Below, one piece after another: positions 55,701 to 64,000 of a stretch of 64,000 nucleotides of DNA (position 1 is the first letter of the stretch; every line of letters starts with the position of its first letter). Below the pieces are notes generated by a model. It did no database searches, was not told the origin of the DNA, and was given only the letters and a program-made list of their open reading frames with translations. Made by a program: the position numbers and the translations under genes. Origin of the DNA: DATAES01 sp963802415 (GTDB lineage: Bacteria; Actinomycetota; Acidimicrobiia; Acidimicrobiales; JACDCH01); contig CAWDIH010000001.1 in NCBI GenBank assembly GCA_963802415.1, positions 1,922,001 to 1,986,000 of the forward strand. Reading direction: 5' to 3'.

Positions 55701-56413
55701 GCGATGTCGACCGACCGCACGATCTCCGCTTGCACGTCCGCGTCACCGGCCGCCCACAACACGGACACCGACTTCGGAGCGGAGAAGGTCACGTCGTAGG
55801 CGATCACGACCGGACGGGACGTACGGCCGCACATGAATCGCTCGAGCTCGTTGGCGTTCACCCGCCAGCCATTGCGCACTCCGGTGCGTTCCGCCGCGAG
55901 CCAATGCTCGGGCGGCAATGTAAGAGGCGCGCCCGCCATCACCTCGACGGTGCGCCGGACCATGGCCGCCTCGCCAATTCGGGCCATGCGCCGCAGGTAG
56001 CCGGTCCCGACGTGGGCTTGGCGCGCCGCGTCGGCCAATGAAAGAAGCTCGTCCGGTTGCGTGTGCGGTCGCGGCGCTGTCGCTGTTACGCGTCGGGCGC
56101 GAGCGACGAGTTGGCGTCCCGTGCGTGGGTCTTGGCCCAACAGCATGCGCGCCAGCTGGTCGCGACCAACGGTGCCGCGTATCTGGATGCCGTTGATGCC
56201 GCGGCCCGTCCACATGCCGGGCGAGTCCGAAGAATCGGCGTAGTACGCGACCGGATCGGCTGCTTCGAGCACTGGATCGGAGCCCGGTTCAAGTGAACGA
56301 CCGTTGTCACGCTGCGGCGCTCGGCGCCCATCGAGATAGTTGACTGTGGCGGCGACCGCGCCGGCGACTCCTCGGGCGCGGGACGCGCCGAGCGGTGTGA
56401 CGCTGACGAGCAC
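52742..56413 (-). CDS. MobF-family conjugative relaxase/helicase (TraA/TrwC type)
   Basis: 1,223 residues, intact. Relaxase domain: VAYYADSSDSPGMWTGRG (tyrosine pair, about residue 57), DVTFSAPKSVSVLWAAGDAD, and the metal-binding histidines in ALDPQLHRHVIIANMA (about 280). Helicase domain: Walker A VVGPAGTGKTFAIEAAAR (about 578), Walker B TVIVVDEASTLGNRDLARLI, and C-terminal HSYCLTSHAAQGETYDAARH with GVYVGLTRGRREVRLY. The enzyme nicks oriT, stays bound to the strand and unwinds it for transfer. Start is a GTG at 56413. No mating-pore genes are in view, so the element is at best mobilisable within this window. Confidence 0.95.
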   Translation of the reverse strand: MLVSVTPLGASRARGVAGAVAATVNYLDGRRAPQRDNGRSLEPGSDPVLEAADPVAYYADSSDSPGMWTGRGINGIQIRGTVGRDQLARMLLGQDPRTGRQLVARARRVTATAPRPHTQPDELLSLADAARQAHVGTGYLRRMARIGEAAMVRRTVEVMAGAPLTLPPEHWLAAERTGVRNGWRVNANELERFMCGRTSRPVVIAYDVTFSAPKSVSVLWAAGDADVQAEIVRSVDIAVTAGVDYLEQHASYVRVKGLRSPADGILAASYLHTTSRALDPQLHRHVIIANMAAGADGSLRALDGTPLFVHAKTAGYLAAAELRHQLSSRLGVAWQPVANGTADIAGVPDTAIAMFSTRAADISEATSAVGLDGPKARQVAAFATRAAKEDATDPVALRARWLEQLAAIEFDQTVLAKVVGVATPTVVADDEVKSLFRHLASAAGVTEQATTFDRRDVIQQVAEWAGNRLPAPQITDLADQWLASHHAIRLAPTPAERIPADRRARDRWLAAGVRYTTPEMLALEAWLEQAFVAGRDAGVGVVPAAITDGVLASRPIMGHDQAAVVRAVTSSAHLVQCVVGPAGTGKTFAIEAAARAWEAAGYDVLGAAVGGTAAEVLGSATGIPSTTIASLLARLETTTASVVTDRTVIVVDEASTLGNRDLARLIAHAQRSGSALRLVGDAAQHSAVAAGGAWRYLVDRHPDDAPALAVARRQAAPPLSEVRLALGEYRAGQIHEALARLVRDERIVEAATPDALLDALVADWYADRTNAPNNASASSMIAEHHSERRELNRRARVLLTADGTLHGPSLEIAGIEFRAGDEVIARAQDRSLRPPGGDRTTFVRNGTRGVVAAVRASGLVVDFAGRGLIDVPRSFLECTVRPGVTGGLVHSYCLTSHAAQGETYDAARHLATDRSSRPGVYVGLTRGRREVRLYIVRARQLDPDPVDDALPRLPRVATALESLAAQLASHGPEQLATETDPTAVPVATLRSTCSLDQLAAAADHEPHGHAAGAVRAIHHDITARAICHPPLDLVDHLGARPAGGPDRRLWDRAVGLAAVYRAHWGNQRPDPAAADHQRGWWTRVQTASHAADLSRHTAQPAAQLVRARATETDAAELRVIDEALGVQVGRAVRHPAPYLLAALGPPPPIDTIERERWSGLARRVEHYRHHALGLQPIDGPIVGHPDPVIAAIGPRPDDPRLAHQWTRLRAAITAPTPARTLTH

Positions 56414-56661
56414 GCCCGAGTACCGGTCGCCGATGGTGGGGGAGCGCGCTCACCGCAGGTGCTGCGAAGCGGCACCTGCAAGTGTGTATCCGTCGGTTCC
56501 GTGGTCGTTGGCGACTTGTTGCCGGCAGTTCAGGTGGGCTTCGAGCGCGAGGCCGGGAGCGTCCGTGCGCGGAGCGCGGAGAGTTCGTTCGCGCTGCTTC
56601 AGGTGGGGATGGCGGATCGTGTGGCGCGGTCGACGGGTTCGCGTGACCGGTACTGACATTG
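56414..56661. promoter_or_regulatory. Divergent region between relaxase and Prim-Pol
   Basis: 248 bases between two divergent starts. No clear promoter hexamers or palindromes noticed. Confidence 0.35.
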
Positions 56662-57456
56662 ATGGCGGCACGAGTCGACCTGCATTCCGCCGCGGTGCGC
56701 TACGCCGCACGGGGATGGGCGGTGCTGCCGTGTCACACACCGCACGCCGACCGCTGCTCATGCTCCAAGCCCGACTGCAGCGCACCGGGCAAACACCCGC
56801 GACTGGTGAACGGGCTCAACGGAGCCAGCATTGATCGGGCCGCGATCGAGCAATGGTGGAACCGGTGGCCGGACGCCAACATCGGTATTCGCACCGGCGA
56901 GGCCAGCGGGCTCGTCGTGGTGGACATCGATCGGCGCAGCGGCGGCGATCGAACCCTGTCCCAACTGGTCGACCAGCACGACAAGCTGCCGTCCACCCTC
57001 GCCGTCCGTACCGGTGACGGGGTGCACCTGTACTTCGCGCATCCCGGATGGCCGGTCCGAAACGACGCCGGCCGTCGACTCGGGCCGGGCATCGATGTAC
57101 GCGGCGAGGGTGGCTACGTGCTCGCGCCCCCCCGCTGCGGACGGGCTCTCGAGGATGAGCCCGCACGAACTCGTCCGCGTCGGCGAAGGTCATCGAATCG
57201 GACCAAGCGTGATCATGCTCGTCATGGCACAGAGTCACGAATGCTCACACCCGAGTACCGTGGCGCCGTGCTCGCCAGCCACGACAACGGTGGGAAGAGC
57301 GTCTACGACAGCGAGCCCGTTTGCCGACGGGGCCCAACTGCTTCTGGCATTCAGGACCTTGGACAGCACCGAGGCCATCACCGAGGGTCTGGCTCGTGCG
57401 CCAGATCGCATCCGGGTAGCCGTTGCCGCGGTCGCCCGCAAACACGGCGCGGCTGA
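56662..57456 (+). pseudogene. Bifunctional DNA primase/polymerase, truncated after the Prim-Pol core
   Basis: ATG 56662. Prim-Pol N-terminus: AAVRYAARGWAVLPCHTPHA, zinc-like CSCSKPDCSAPGKHPR, IGIRTGEASGLVVVDIDRRS (catalytic D-x-D), TLAVRTGDGVHLYFAHPG, and IDVRGEGGYVLAPP. After about base 57133 the frame continues with arginine-rich sequence unrelated to the family, so the helicase half is gone. The family primes and copies DNA in plasmids and integrative elements; this copy points to a replication module lost by deletion. Confidence 0.8.
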
Positions 57457-57460
57457 CTGA
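57241..57460 (+). pseudogene. Small hypothetical frame upstream of the SEC-C gene
   Basis: MLTPEYRGAVLASHDNGGKS, frameshift near 57320, then SPFADGAQLLLAFRTLDSTE and APDRIRVAVAAVARKHGAAD with stop at 57458-57460, three bases before the next ATG. Unrecognised; coding character moderate in the second part. Confidence 0.35.
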
Positions 57461-57462
57461 CA

Positions 57463-58481
57463 TGGATGGGACCAACAGCGATGCAGCTAGCCAACGTCGC
57501 GACGCCGCGGTCATCGCAAGCTCGGTACTTGCATCGTTGACAGAGCTCGGTGACCCTCTCCGGCGTCGGCTCTCAAAGCCGGTCGAGTGGCCCGAAGCGG
57601 ATTTCAAGCTCGATGTCGAGTCCCGGCGGCCGGACCGAACAAGGATGGTCAAACACATCCATCAGAGCTGTGCGATGCACACGGGCGCATACCGGTTCGG
57701 GACGGAGATGAAGGTGGTCCACCTCGTCGACGCCTTCGAGCAGCTGGCGCAGGCCGGCAACGGCCTCGGCCTCTACCCGGTGGCGCGAAGCGCCCTCGAG
57801 CTCTACGCCCAGGTGCTCGATGTCGACTCGACGCTACGCGAATGCCAGCAGAAGGTCACGATCGAGAACTGGTTGCCACCGGGCGAGGAGTTCTTCAAAA
57901 CGATCGCTCGCGCCCGATTCGCGACGTCGAACGAGTCATACGCACAGATGCTCAGAGCCGAAGGGGCGTCGGCCAAGGTGCTCAAGCCGATGAACGTGAT
58001 GGAGTCGATCAATCGCCTCGGCGGCAATGTTGCGGCGCGGGCGGCGGTTGAGCGATACGGGCAGCTTTGCGATGCTGTCCATCACAACCTCAGCTCCACA
58101 GCGGCCGTCACGTCCGGGTCCGGCGTCAGCGACGCAGCCCGCCACCACTCGGGCGGGATGATCGTCGGTCGTGGGGCAGTAACCATTACCGCGTACCAGT
58201 ACCCGGTCGTGTGGAAAGCCGACATCGCGCTCGCGTCGATCGGCAGCGACTTCGTGGAGGACGTCCGTCAGACGCTCGACGCTCTGACAGCCTTTCCAGA
58301 GAGTCCCTTCAGCCCAACGTTTCTGCACGAGACAACGGGAAGTCCGATCGGATTTGTGCCCCTCCAACGTCGCCCAGATGGGACCCCCATCCTTCCGCCG
58401 CGCCGGGTTGCCAAGCAGGGGCGGAACGAGCCCTGTGCGTGCCGTAGCGGACTCAAGTTCAAGAACTGCTGCGGGAGCTGA
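57463..58481 (+). CDS. Hypothetical protein with C-terminal SEC-C zinc motif
   Basis: 338 residues from ATG 57463. The last residues GRNEPCACRSGLKFKNCCGS form a SEC-C zinc knuckle (C-x-C-x-S...C-C). The rest is mostly helical (VVHLVDAFEQLAQAGNGLGL, YPVARSALELYAQVLDVDST) and resembles proteins of the DUF5677-like helical type only in style. SEC-C tails mediate contacts with ribosome- or DNA-associated partners. Neighbours are element and defence genes. Intact. Confidence 0.75.
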
Positions 58482-58686
58482 GTACCTTCGGTCAACCGAC
58501 CGGCGGCCACGTGTGGTTCTCGACTGGCAACAAGCCGTTGCGAGCCTCGACGGTGCACACCGCCGTGACCATCCCGGTGTAGCCGGTCTGGGTTTCGTGG
58601 GTCGATGCTTCGGTGTAGACAGCCGTCCGTAGTGGCTCTCCGATGCCGAGATCGCCGGACAGACAATCCCGACCCGACGCTTGCCG

Positions 58687-58980
58687 TCAGGGTTGCAGTG
58701 CGTGCGAGAGGCGACGCTCGAGGTCGGCCTCAAGCTCATTGCTCTTCCACTCGCGTAGAGATTCCCGGTCAACGAGGACTGACGGAATCGTTTCGAACCA
58801 CTCGATCGTGTCGCCGCCGACCTGCTCTTCGTCGTAGACCAACGCGTCGAACTGTTGCGACCAGCTTGAGGCATCGCGGGTAGTCGTCCCAACAGCAGTG
58901 GCGCCGAGCTTCTGTGCGACGGTCGACACCACCGTCAACATGACCCGGTCCTCGGCCACCACACCAATTCGTTTAGCCAT
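58687..58980 (-). CDS. Small hypothetical protein
   Basis: 97 residues starting MAKRIGVVAEDRVMLTVVST and reading AQKLGATAVGTTTRDASSWS, VYDEEQVGGDTIEWFETIPS. The alternation of strands and helices suggests a small alpha/beta fold; unrecognised. ATG at 58980 was chosen because sequence upstream is arginine- and serine-rich. Confidence 0.5.
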   Translation of the reverse strand: MAKRIGVVAEDRVMLTVVSTVAQKLGATAVGTTTRDASSWSQQFDALVYDEEQVGGDTIEWFETIPSVLVDRESLREWKSNELEADLERRLSHALQP

Positions 58981-59911
58981 GGACGTAGTGTGCACCCTCG
59001 ATAGAGCCCCCCAGTTCGACCGCGCTTGTAGCCTCATCGGTTCCGCGGCGTCCGTGTCAAGTGAGCCAATGTGGGGCGCGCCAGACCGAGGCCGAGCTAG
59101 CCCAAGAGTGCAGGCCGCCGCATGCGCGGCATCAAGACCGGTGACGCGCCGCGCCGGGGGCGGGGCAAGGAAGCCTTCAGTGAACCCTGCCACTAAGAGT
59201 GACGGAATGCATCCATGTCTACTCGGCTTCGGGGTGATCGCAGCTTCTTCTTGGGGGCGCCTGCGGTCTGCCGCGACTTTGGTTGACGAGCATCCACGAG
59301 ACCCGGCGCGGTTCACTGCATCCGCCACGAGACTCGGACCGTGCAAGCGACGTTGACACTCTGCCGCCGTTGCGTGAGGCCGTCCCTCCCCCAGGCACAG
59401 CAACAACTAGTGCACGGGGGGGGGGGGGGGTTGAATGATCAGTGTCTGCAACGACCATTTCGACTAGGAGGAGGGAGGAACACACGCTCCGTACCCAGCG
59501 CGAACGGACTCGCCTCTTTCGCAACCTGTGGTCGCTGTCGTTCGATACGGCATGGCAGGCGGCCGACGTGGCCTTTGTGGACCAGTTCGAGCTGTTCAGC
59601 GGCGTCCTGGCCGTCTGCTGTGCTCGCTGATCCCCCAGCCTGCGGCAACCGCATCGGGTCGAGCCCAGCCGCCTCGCGTTGGGCTCTCGCGGCTTCCTGC
59701 GCAATGGGCTTGATGGCCTCGGTTCGATCGGCCCACTCGGTGTAGGGGTCGTCTCGTCATCAGACGCGCTTCGCGTCAAGAGACGCAGGGTCGTCGGGTG
59801 AACCCGGCATGAAGGCAGCCGGCAGGTGGGCACCGCGGAACCAGCGTGCCGCGTCGCTCGCGTCAACCCGACGCTGGGGAGTCACCGCCATGGTTGGCGC
59901 CGGCTTCGTCG
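58981..59911. other. Gene-poor interval with G15 homopolymer
   Basis: About 930 bases without a convincing complete gene. A 15-base run of G lies at 59416-59430. On the minus strand at about 59440-59750 one frame reads DPYTEWADRTEAIKPIAQEA, then ARAQREAAGLDPMRL, which looks like the degraded end of a real gene of unknown type. Confidence 0.4.
59416..59430. repeat. Homopolymer of 15 G
   Basis: Unbroken G15. Either a slippery phase-variation tract or an assembly artefact. No intact gene spans it. Confidence 0.8.
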
Positions 59912-60188
59912 TCAGGTCGAGGGGACGATCGCTGGCAGCTGCGGCATCTGTTCGCTCATCATCCTGTTCCCGAGGTCGAGGATGCGGGCTCCCGAGCGCA
60001 AGTTCTCGACAAGATCGATTCGTGTGACGTTCTCGTCGGCGACGAAGCGGGCCAAGACTTCCGGGCGTGCTCCGCGCCACTCATGGATCGCTTGTCGTGG
60101 GCTGACCACAGTACGTCGGCTTGCGGCGACCGAATTGATGAGTTCCCCATGGATGCGTTGTAACTGGATGCCGGTGTCGTAGCGCTTG
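59912..60188 (-). CDS. Hypothetical fragment downstream of the DUF262 gene
   Basis: The minus frame reads KRYDTGIQLQRIHGELINSV, ASRRTVVSPRQAIHEWRGAR, PEVLARFVADENVTRIDLVE and ends with stop at 59912. It looks like coding sequence but has no good start after the upstream stop; a GTG at 60109 is the first option. It could be the tail of a gene whose start was lost. No family recognised. Confidence 0.35.
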
Positions 60189-61988
60189 CTACTCCGCAGG
60201 TAGGTCGGCCTGATCCAACTCCTCGGGCACTACGTCGGCCGCGCTGATATCTGCTTCGCCTTCGAGTGTCCACCGACGTAGCGCGAACTCAACGAGCCGC
60301 TGCCGCCGGTCACTCAGCGTTTGCGGCGTCCAGTCTTCGACTTCCGCCAACTCACGTTCCTGCTCCAATCCCTGCCGATAGAGCTCGCGTTTGTAGGCGA
60401 ACGGCCGATTACCCAGGGCCGAGTTGTCAGCGGTCAGGCACAGGTTTCCCAGATCGTTGACAAGCTGGCCGCGGGTCGGGCCGTCGAAGCCGGCATAGCC
60501 GTCCTTCGCTGGCTGCTGCGGAAGGATGTGCTCCACCGTGCGAGGGGCGTATCCGTGCTCGTCCCGGTCCCAGTCGAAGGGGAGGGGCCGACCGTGGAGA
60601 AGATCCTCCTCGTATTCGAACAGCAAGTGCCGAAGTTTTGTGAGACTCGCGTACCAGTTCACCGCGCGGTCGAGTAGGTGCGATCTCAGGCGCTCGAGTG
60701 GGCACCTCGTGACGAGGTCGACACCGAGGTTGTCGATTACCTCGTCGAACACTGCGTCAGGATTCTCTGACGTCCATAGGTGGACTGCCGATTGAGCGAA
60801 TGTTGCTTGGCCGCTTCTCGTCTGCCAGCCCGCGATGCGGTAGACCCGGTAGGCGTAGAACTCGCAGAACCGCACTAGATCGGGGTACCGAAGCGGCGCC
60901 CGTTGGCGAGCCACCATCAAGAGCGGCCGGAACGTCGACATCGCGTCCAGGCGAGCAAGCTTCCTGCTCAAACGGCGGGTCTCATCTGCCTCAGGTTCGT
61001 CCGCGAAGGACCGGTCGTCGGGCGCCTCGGCCTCCGCGAACGCGGTGATGAGACCGCTCATGGACTGCACGTAGGTACGGATGAGGTTCGCCAGCGAGCG
61101 GTGATCCTCGCGGTAGTTGGAGAGGGCGAACTTCGTCCGGACGCTCGTGGATTGCTGCCAGCGGTGGGGGGCGGGATCCATCGTTCCAAGCCAGTGGGCG
61201 CGCAGGAACTCGTCCTCTGCAGTTCGACGGACGAGGTTGTGCTGCGCCAGTACACGGAAAATCCGCGCCCACGCCGTGTTGATCTCGTCGTCCAGGGCGT
61301 CGTCGACATCAGCCACGCTCGACGAGACATACAGGAGGAAGTTCTTGACCTTTTCGAGCTCCGTCAGATCGCGGCCGCGATTGTTCATCGTCTCGAAGAT
61401 CACGCCGACCTCCGACGCGTCAGTGACCGTGACGACAGCGAACACCAAGCGATCGAGGATCGTCTCGGCCCAAGCGGACAGCCCATCGGGTGTCGCCGAC
61501 CCCGGGAGAAGCTCCTCATCGCCTAAGGCGGCGTCTATCTGCTCGCGGGCGGCGACGAGTCGCCGACCGCCGGACGAGTCCGGCGTTCCGACATCGGGGT
61601 GGTCTGTCAGTACCCGCCCGCGCAGCTCCTCGTCGAGTGAGCCGAACATCTTGAGGATGGGAGGCTCACGCTCGAGACGACTTCGGGCTTCTACCTCGAG
61701 CGCCCGCTCCCTATCGTCGGCGGTGCGAAGGCGCCGACAAATCCTGTCGAGCAAGATGACGATTGTTGCCAGGCGCTGCTGACCGTCGACGACATGAACC
61801 GTGTCGTTGTCTCGGCGATGCAGCACAAGGGTCCCGGTGAAGTGCTCCTGGCCGTCGGGCAGGTCGCCCAGGTCCTGGAGCAGATCACGGATCTCGCGGG
61901 ACCCCCAAGCGTAAGGGCGCTGGTAGGGCGGGATCTCGAATGTTCGATGAGCGTTCAGTACTTCGACGAGCTTTTTCGTGTTCTCCAT
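60189..61988 (-). CDS. GmrSD-type DUF262/DUF1524 restriction protein
   Basis: 599 residues, intact. DUF262 part: FEIPPYQRPYAWGSREIRDL (19 onward) and VHVVDGQQRLATIVILLDRI (D-G-Q-Q-R, the nucleotide-binding motif). DUF1524 part near residue 490: TVEHILPQQP (His-Me nuclease histidine), LGNLCLTADNSALGNRPFAY (the asparagines). Fused GmrS/GmrD proteins are type IV restriction enzymes that use nucleotides and cut glucosylated or other modified phage DNA; the modification recognised here is unknown. ATG at 61988 starts MENTKKLVEVLNAHRTFEIP. Confidence 0.9.
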   Translation of the reverse strand: MENTKKLVEVLNAHRTFEIPPYQRPYAWGSREIRDLLQDLGDLPDGQEHFTGTLVLHRRDNDTVHVVDGQQRLATIVILLDRICRRLRTADDRERALEVEARSRLEREPPILKMFGSLDEELRGRVLTDHPDVGTPDSSGGRRLVAAREQIDAALGDEELLPGSATPDGLSAWAETILDRLVFAVVTVTDASEVGVIFETMNNRGRDLTELEKVKNFLLYVSSSVADVDDALDDEINTAWARIFRVLAQHNLVRRTAEDEFLRAHWLGTMDPAPHRWQQSTSVRTKFALSNYREDHRSLANLIRTYVQSMSGLITAFAEAEAPDDRSFADEPEADETRRLSRKLARLDAMSTFRPLLMVARQRAPLRYPDLVRFCEFYAYRVYRIAGWQTRSGQATFAQSAVHLWTSENPDAVFDEVIDNLGVDLVTRCPLERLRSHLLDRAVNWYASLTKLRHLLFEYEEDLLHGRPLPFDWDRDEHGYAPRTVEHILPQQPAKDGYAGFDGPTRGQLVNDLGNLCLTADNSALGNRPFAYKRELYRQGLEQERELAEVEDWTPQTLSDRRQRLVEFALRRWTLEGEADISAADVVPEELDQADLPAE

Positions 61989-62341
61989 GCGCGCTCCGTG
62001 TGACAGGAGGCCAGAAGGCCTGCGACCACTACTTCACTCCCTCGTCGGTAACGCCAACCAGCGCGAGGGCGGGGTGACCCGCTACCCACCACTCCGCGTT
62101 CGCTGGAAGATCGTCCCTCGAGTCGTCGTCGTCAACCTTCGACACCGACACGGACAAGATCATCGGCATGTGCTAGCAGGTCTCAGACACCTCACTGCGC
62201 GATCGGAGGATCCGACGCACTGTGATACTTCATGCCCTGATCTCGTACGTGTTCGGCGTCGTGATCATCGCTATCGGCGTCAACATCGTCGCCCGGGTTC
62301 AGGTAGCTCCCAGATGGTGATTCTCGAACCGCCAGGCTTCC
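61989..62341. other. Gene-less interval upstream of the DUF262 gene
   Basis: Holds the promoter side of the DUF262 gene. No gene or repeat recognised. Confidence 0.3.
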
Positions 62342-62755
62342 GTGGGTTTATCCCTGATCAACAGGCGATTTGACCGAGGTGAGTTGAACGACCGGTGGAG
62401 AACGGCTCGTGAGCTCGTTCCAACCGGGCGTGGCCACCTCGTGCTTGATGTCGTTGCGGCCCTGCCCGTCCAGGTCTCGAATCTCGGCCTACTCCCCGAA
62501 GGCGACCTTCGCACTCTCGCATCGGTGCGGGTTGGCCACGGTGACGCAGTGGTCCAACGTCTGATCACCGACTTCGACGTTCGTGATCCCCCTGCTCTGG
62601 TCGCGGTGGTGGAGGAACGCTGGTCATCACAGGAGTTAGTTGGGGCGTCCGTCGACGAGGTCCATCGACGTGTCGACGAGGTGTCCCTCCGGCGCCATGC
62701 GTTGAGGAGTGATCGGCGGGCGTGGACGTTGAATCCATTGACGTGGCCGCTGTAG
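62342..62755 (+). CDS. Doubtful hypothetical open frame
   Basis: 137 residues, MGLSLINRRFDRGELNDRWR then LVLDVVAALPVQVSNLGLLP. Hydrophobic and charged residues are mixed in a protein-like way, but codon third positions are not strongly GC-biased and no ribosome-binding site is clear. Unrecognised. Confidence 0.25.
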   Translation: MGLSLINRRFDRGELNDRWRTARELVPTGRGHLVLDVVAALPVQVSNLGLLPEGDLRTLASVRVGHGDAVVQRLITDFDVRDPPALVAVVEERWSSQELVGASVDEVHRRVDEVSLRRHALRSDRRAWTLNPLTWPL

Positions 62756-63088
62756 CCGCCGAATTCGCGCACGACGTCGACGCCAATGAGGTCGCGGTCG
62801 TCGAGCCTCGGGCTATTGCTGACCGGAAGCACGGTGAGCCTGTGCGGAACAGCCTGAGCCTGTCGGGAAGCGAGCACGTCGCCTCGCGGCGGCGGAAGCG
62901 CACTTCGCAACCGTGAGCGGACGTACCTGGGGAGATGACGAAGACCCGCCCGCGGTGTGGCCCCCACCGTCGACGTCAGCCTCCCCACCACCTCTGTCGC
63001 CCTGACCGACGAGTACGCGCCACCGCCGCGTCGTCGCAAGGCGGCGCGTACGAGGGCTGGATGCGACACGGGCGAGCCATAAGGATCG
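62756..63088. other. Gene-less interval before recC
   Basis: No supportable gene. AAGGAT at about 63080 may be the recC ribosome-binding site. Confidence 0.3.
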
Positions 63089-64000
63089 GTGGTGGTGTTG
63101 TACCTGCATCGCTCCGAACGGGCCGACGTCCTCGTCGACGCGCTGGCGGAGTCGTTGAGCGAGCCGCTCCCGGATCCGTTGCAGGCGGAGGTGGTGTCGG
63201 TGCCCACCCGTGGGGTGGAACGGTGGCTGACACAGCGGCTCTCGCACCGGCTCGGGCACGAGCGGTCGCAGCAGGGGCGGCCGACGGCGTGTGCGCCAAT
63301 CTCGACTTCCCGTTCCCGGGTCGGCTGGTCGGCGACGCGATGGGCGCGGCATGCGGGATCGACCGCGACAGCGACCCGTGGCGCCCGGAGCGGGCGGTGT
63401 GGCCACTGCTCGATGTTCTCGACCGGCTGCATCGGCGAGTCGTGGTTGCTGCGGTGAACGGCCATCTCGGTGTGGGCCCGACGGCACGCCCGATGAGGTT
63501 CGGCGGTTGAGGCGGTTCAGCACCGCCCGTCACGTGGCCGACCTGTTCGACCGCTACGCCGTGCACCGACCCGCAGATGGTCCGCGCGTGGGCGTGCGGC
63601 GACGACGTCACAGCGTCAGGCGCCGCGCTGTCCGAAGCGAGCCGCTGGCAGGCGGAGTTGTGGCGGCGGCTTCGGGCCGAGATCGGCACCGACAGTCCGG
63701 CGGAGCGCTTGGAGACGGCATGCGAGCGGCTCGGCGGCCGAACCCGAGTTGGTGGATCTGCCCGAGCGGCTTTCGGTCTTCGGGTTGACCCGCCTGCCGT
63801 CGAGCTATCTCGATGTGCTCCAAGCGCTCTCCGAGCGGCGCGATGTGCACCTCTATCTCCTGCATCCATCGGCGGCGCTGTGGGACGAAGGCATCTGAAG
63901 ACAGGCGACGAATCCGCTGTTGCGCTCATGGGGTCGCGATGCGCACGAGATGCAGATCGTCATCACAGAGCCGCGTCACGAAGGTGCGTTCGACGAAGCT
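63089..64000 (+). CDS. recC: RecC (exodeoxyribonuclease V gamma), 5' part, several frameshifts, runs off window
   Basis: Starts at a GTG with VVVLYLHRSERADVLVDALA and EVVSVPTRGVERWLTQRLSH, the RecC opening. After a shift near 63280 it reads GVCANLDFPFPGRLVGDAMG and DSDPWRPERAVWPLLDVLDR; then RRFSTARHVADLFDRYAVHR; then SRWQAELWRRLRAEIGTDSP; then LVDLPERLSVFGLTRLPSSY and LDVLQALSERRDVHLYLLHP; and after an in-frame TGA near 63896, NPLLRSWGRDAHEMQIVITE. At least four frame changes in 900 bases. RecBCD processes double-strand breaks; here the gene is unreadable as written. Confidence 0.8.

Noticed and set aside
62299..63465. Minus-strand open frame of 388 codons
   Set aside because: Arginine- and serine-rich, and it overlaps antisense the recognisable start of recC.
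1..64000. CRISPR array
   Set aside because: No series of regularly spaced identical repeats with unique spacers was seen; the 12-bp phased repeats at 52666 have no spacers and only three units.

Overview
The window is GC-rich (mid-60s % by eye) and reads as an actinobacterial chromosome segment. Supporting signs are a deazaflavin-dependent nitroreductase, MobF relaxase plus Prim-Pol replication genes of actinobacterial style, and frequent GTG starts with strong GGAGG sites. The exact taxon cannot be read from the sequence. Many genes carry single-base frameshifts, so either the assembly has uncorrected indels or several modules are decaying.

Layout. 1-1317: 3' part of a minus-strand arylsulfatase with one frameshift. 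1819-9656: a minus-strand Wadjet operon (jetA-jetB-jetC-jetD, the TIGR02677/02678/02680/02679 kind), with six frameshifts. 9657-12400: an integrase scrap, a Fic protein behind a 14-bp palindromic operator, a small broken gene, a Z1-protein tail, an integrase tail and a tRNA-Lys 3' half. 13025-19277: ordinary small chromosomal genes (two GNAT acetyltransferases, PhyH dioxygenase, a decayed methyltransferase, F420-type nitroreductase, small membrane proteins) and an IS110-type transposase. 19958-20373: a second tRNA-Lys 3' half with the same flanking arm repeats, and an excisionase.

20538-41077 is the centrepiece: a divergent cassette of about 20.5 kb. Its minus arm is NERD-helicase, DrmA (in two pieces), DrmB, a small SF1 helicase and an unknown protein. 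Its plus arm is a 2,028-residue ATPase, a coiled-coil beta-CASP metallo-beta-lactamase nuclease and a 784-residue DrmE-like protein. Nearly every gene overlaps the next by ATGA or TGATG, so each arm is one translationally coupled operon. It resembles DISARM, but I see no PLD nuclease (drmC) and no methylase inside the cassette.

41130-42293 holds two broken genes. 42483-51746 holds a modification-dependent restriction enzyme of AspBHI type, then a second predicted restriction system: Vsr, a double-winged-helix protein, a cytosine-5 methyltransferase, a GHKL ATPase, a PD-(D/E)XK nuclease and a Z1 ATPase. 51778-57456 carries mobile-element functions: a MobF relaxase, tandem 12-bp repeats that may be an oriT, and a truncated Prim-Pol. 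57463-61988 has a SEC-C protein and a GmrSD-type (DUF262/DUF1524) restriction protein. The window ends in a frameshifted recC start.

Taken together this is a defence island carried by one or more integrative elements that used the 3' end of a tRNA-Lys gene. Three separate Z1 C-termini (11.8, 20.5 and 51.6 kb) record repeated turnover of related elements at the site.
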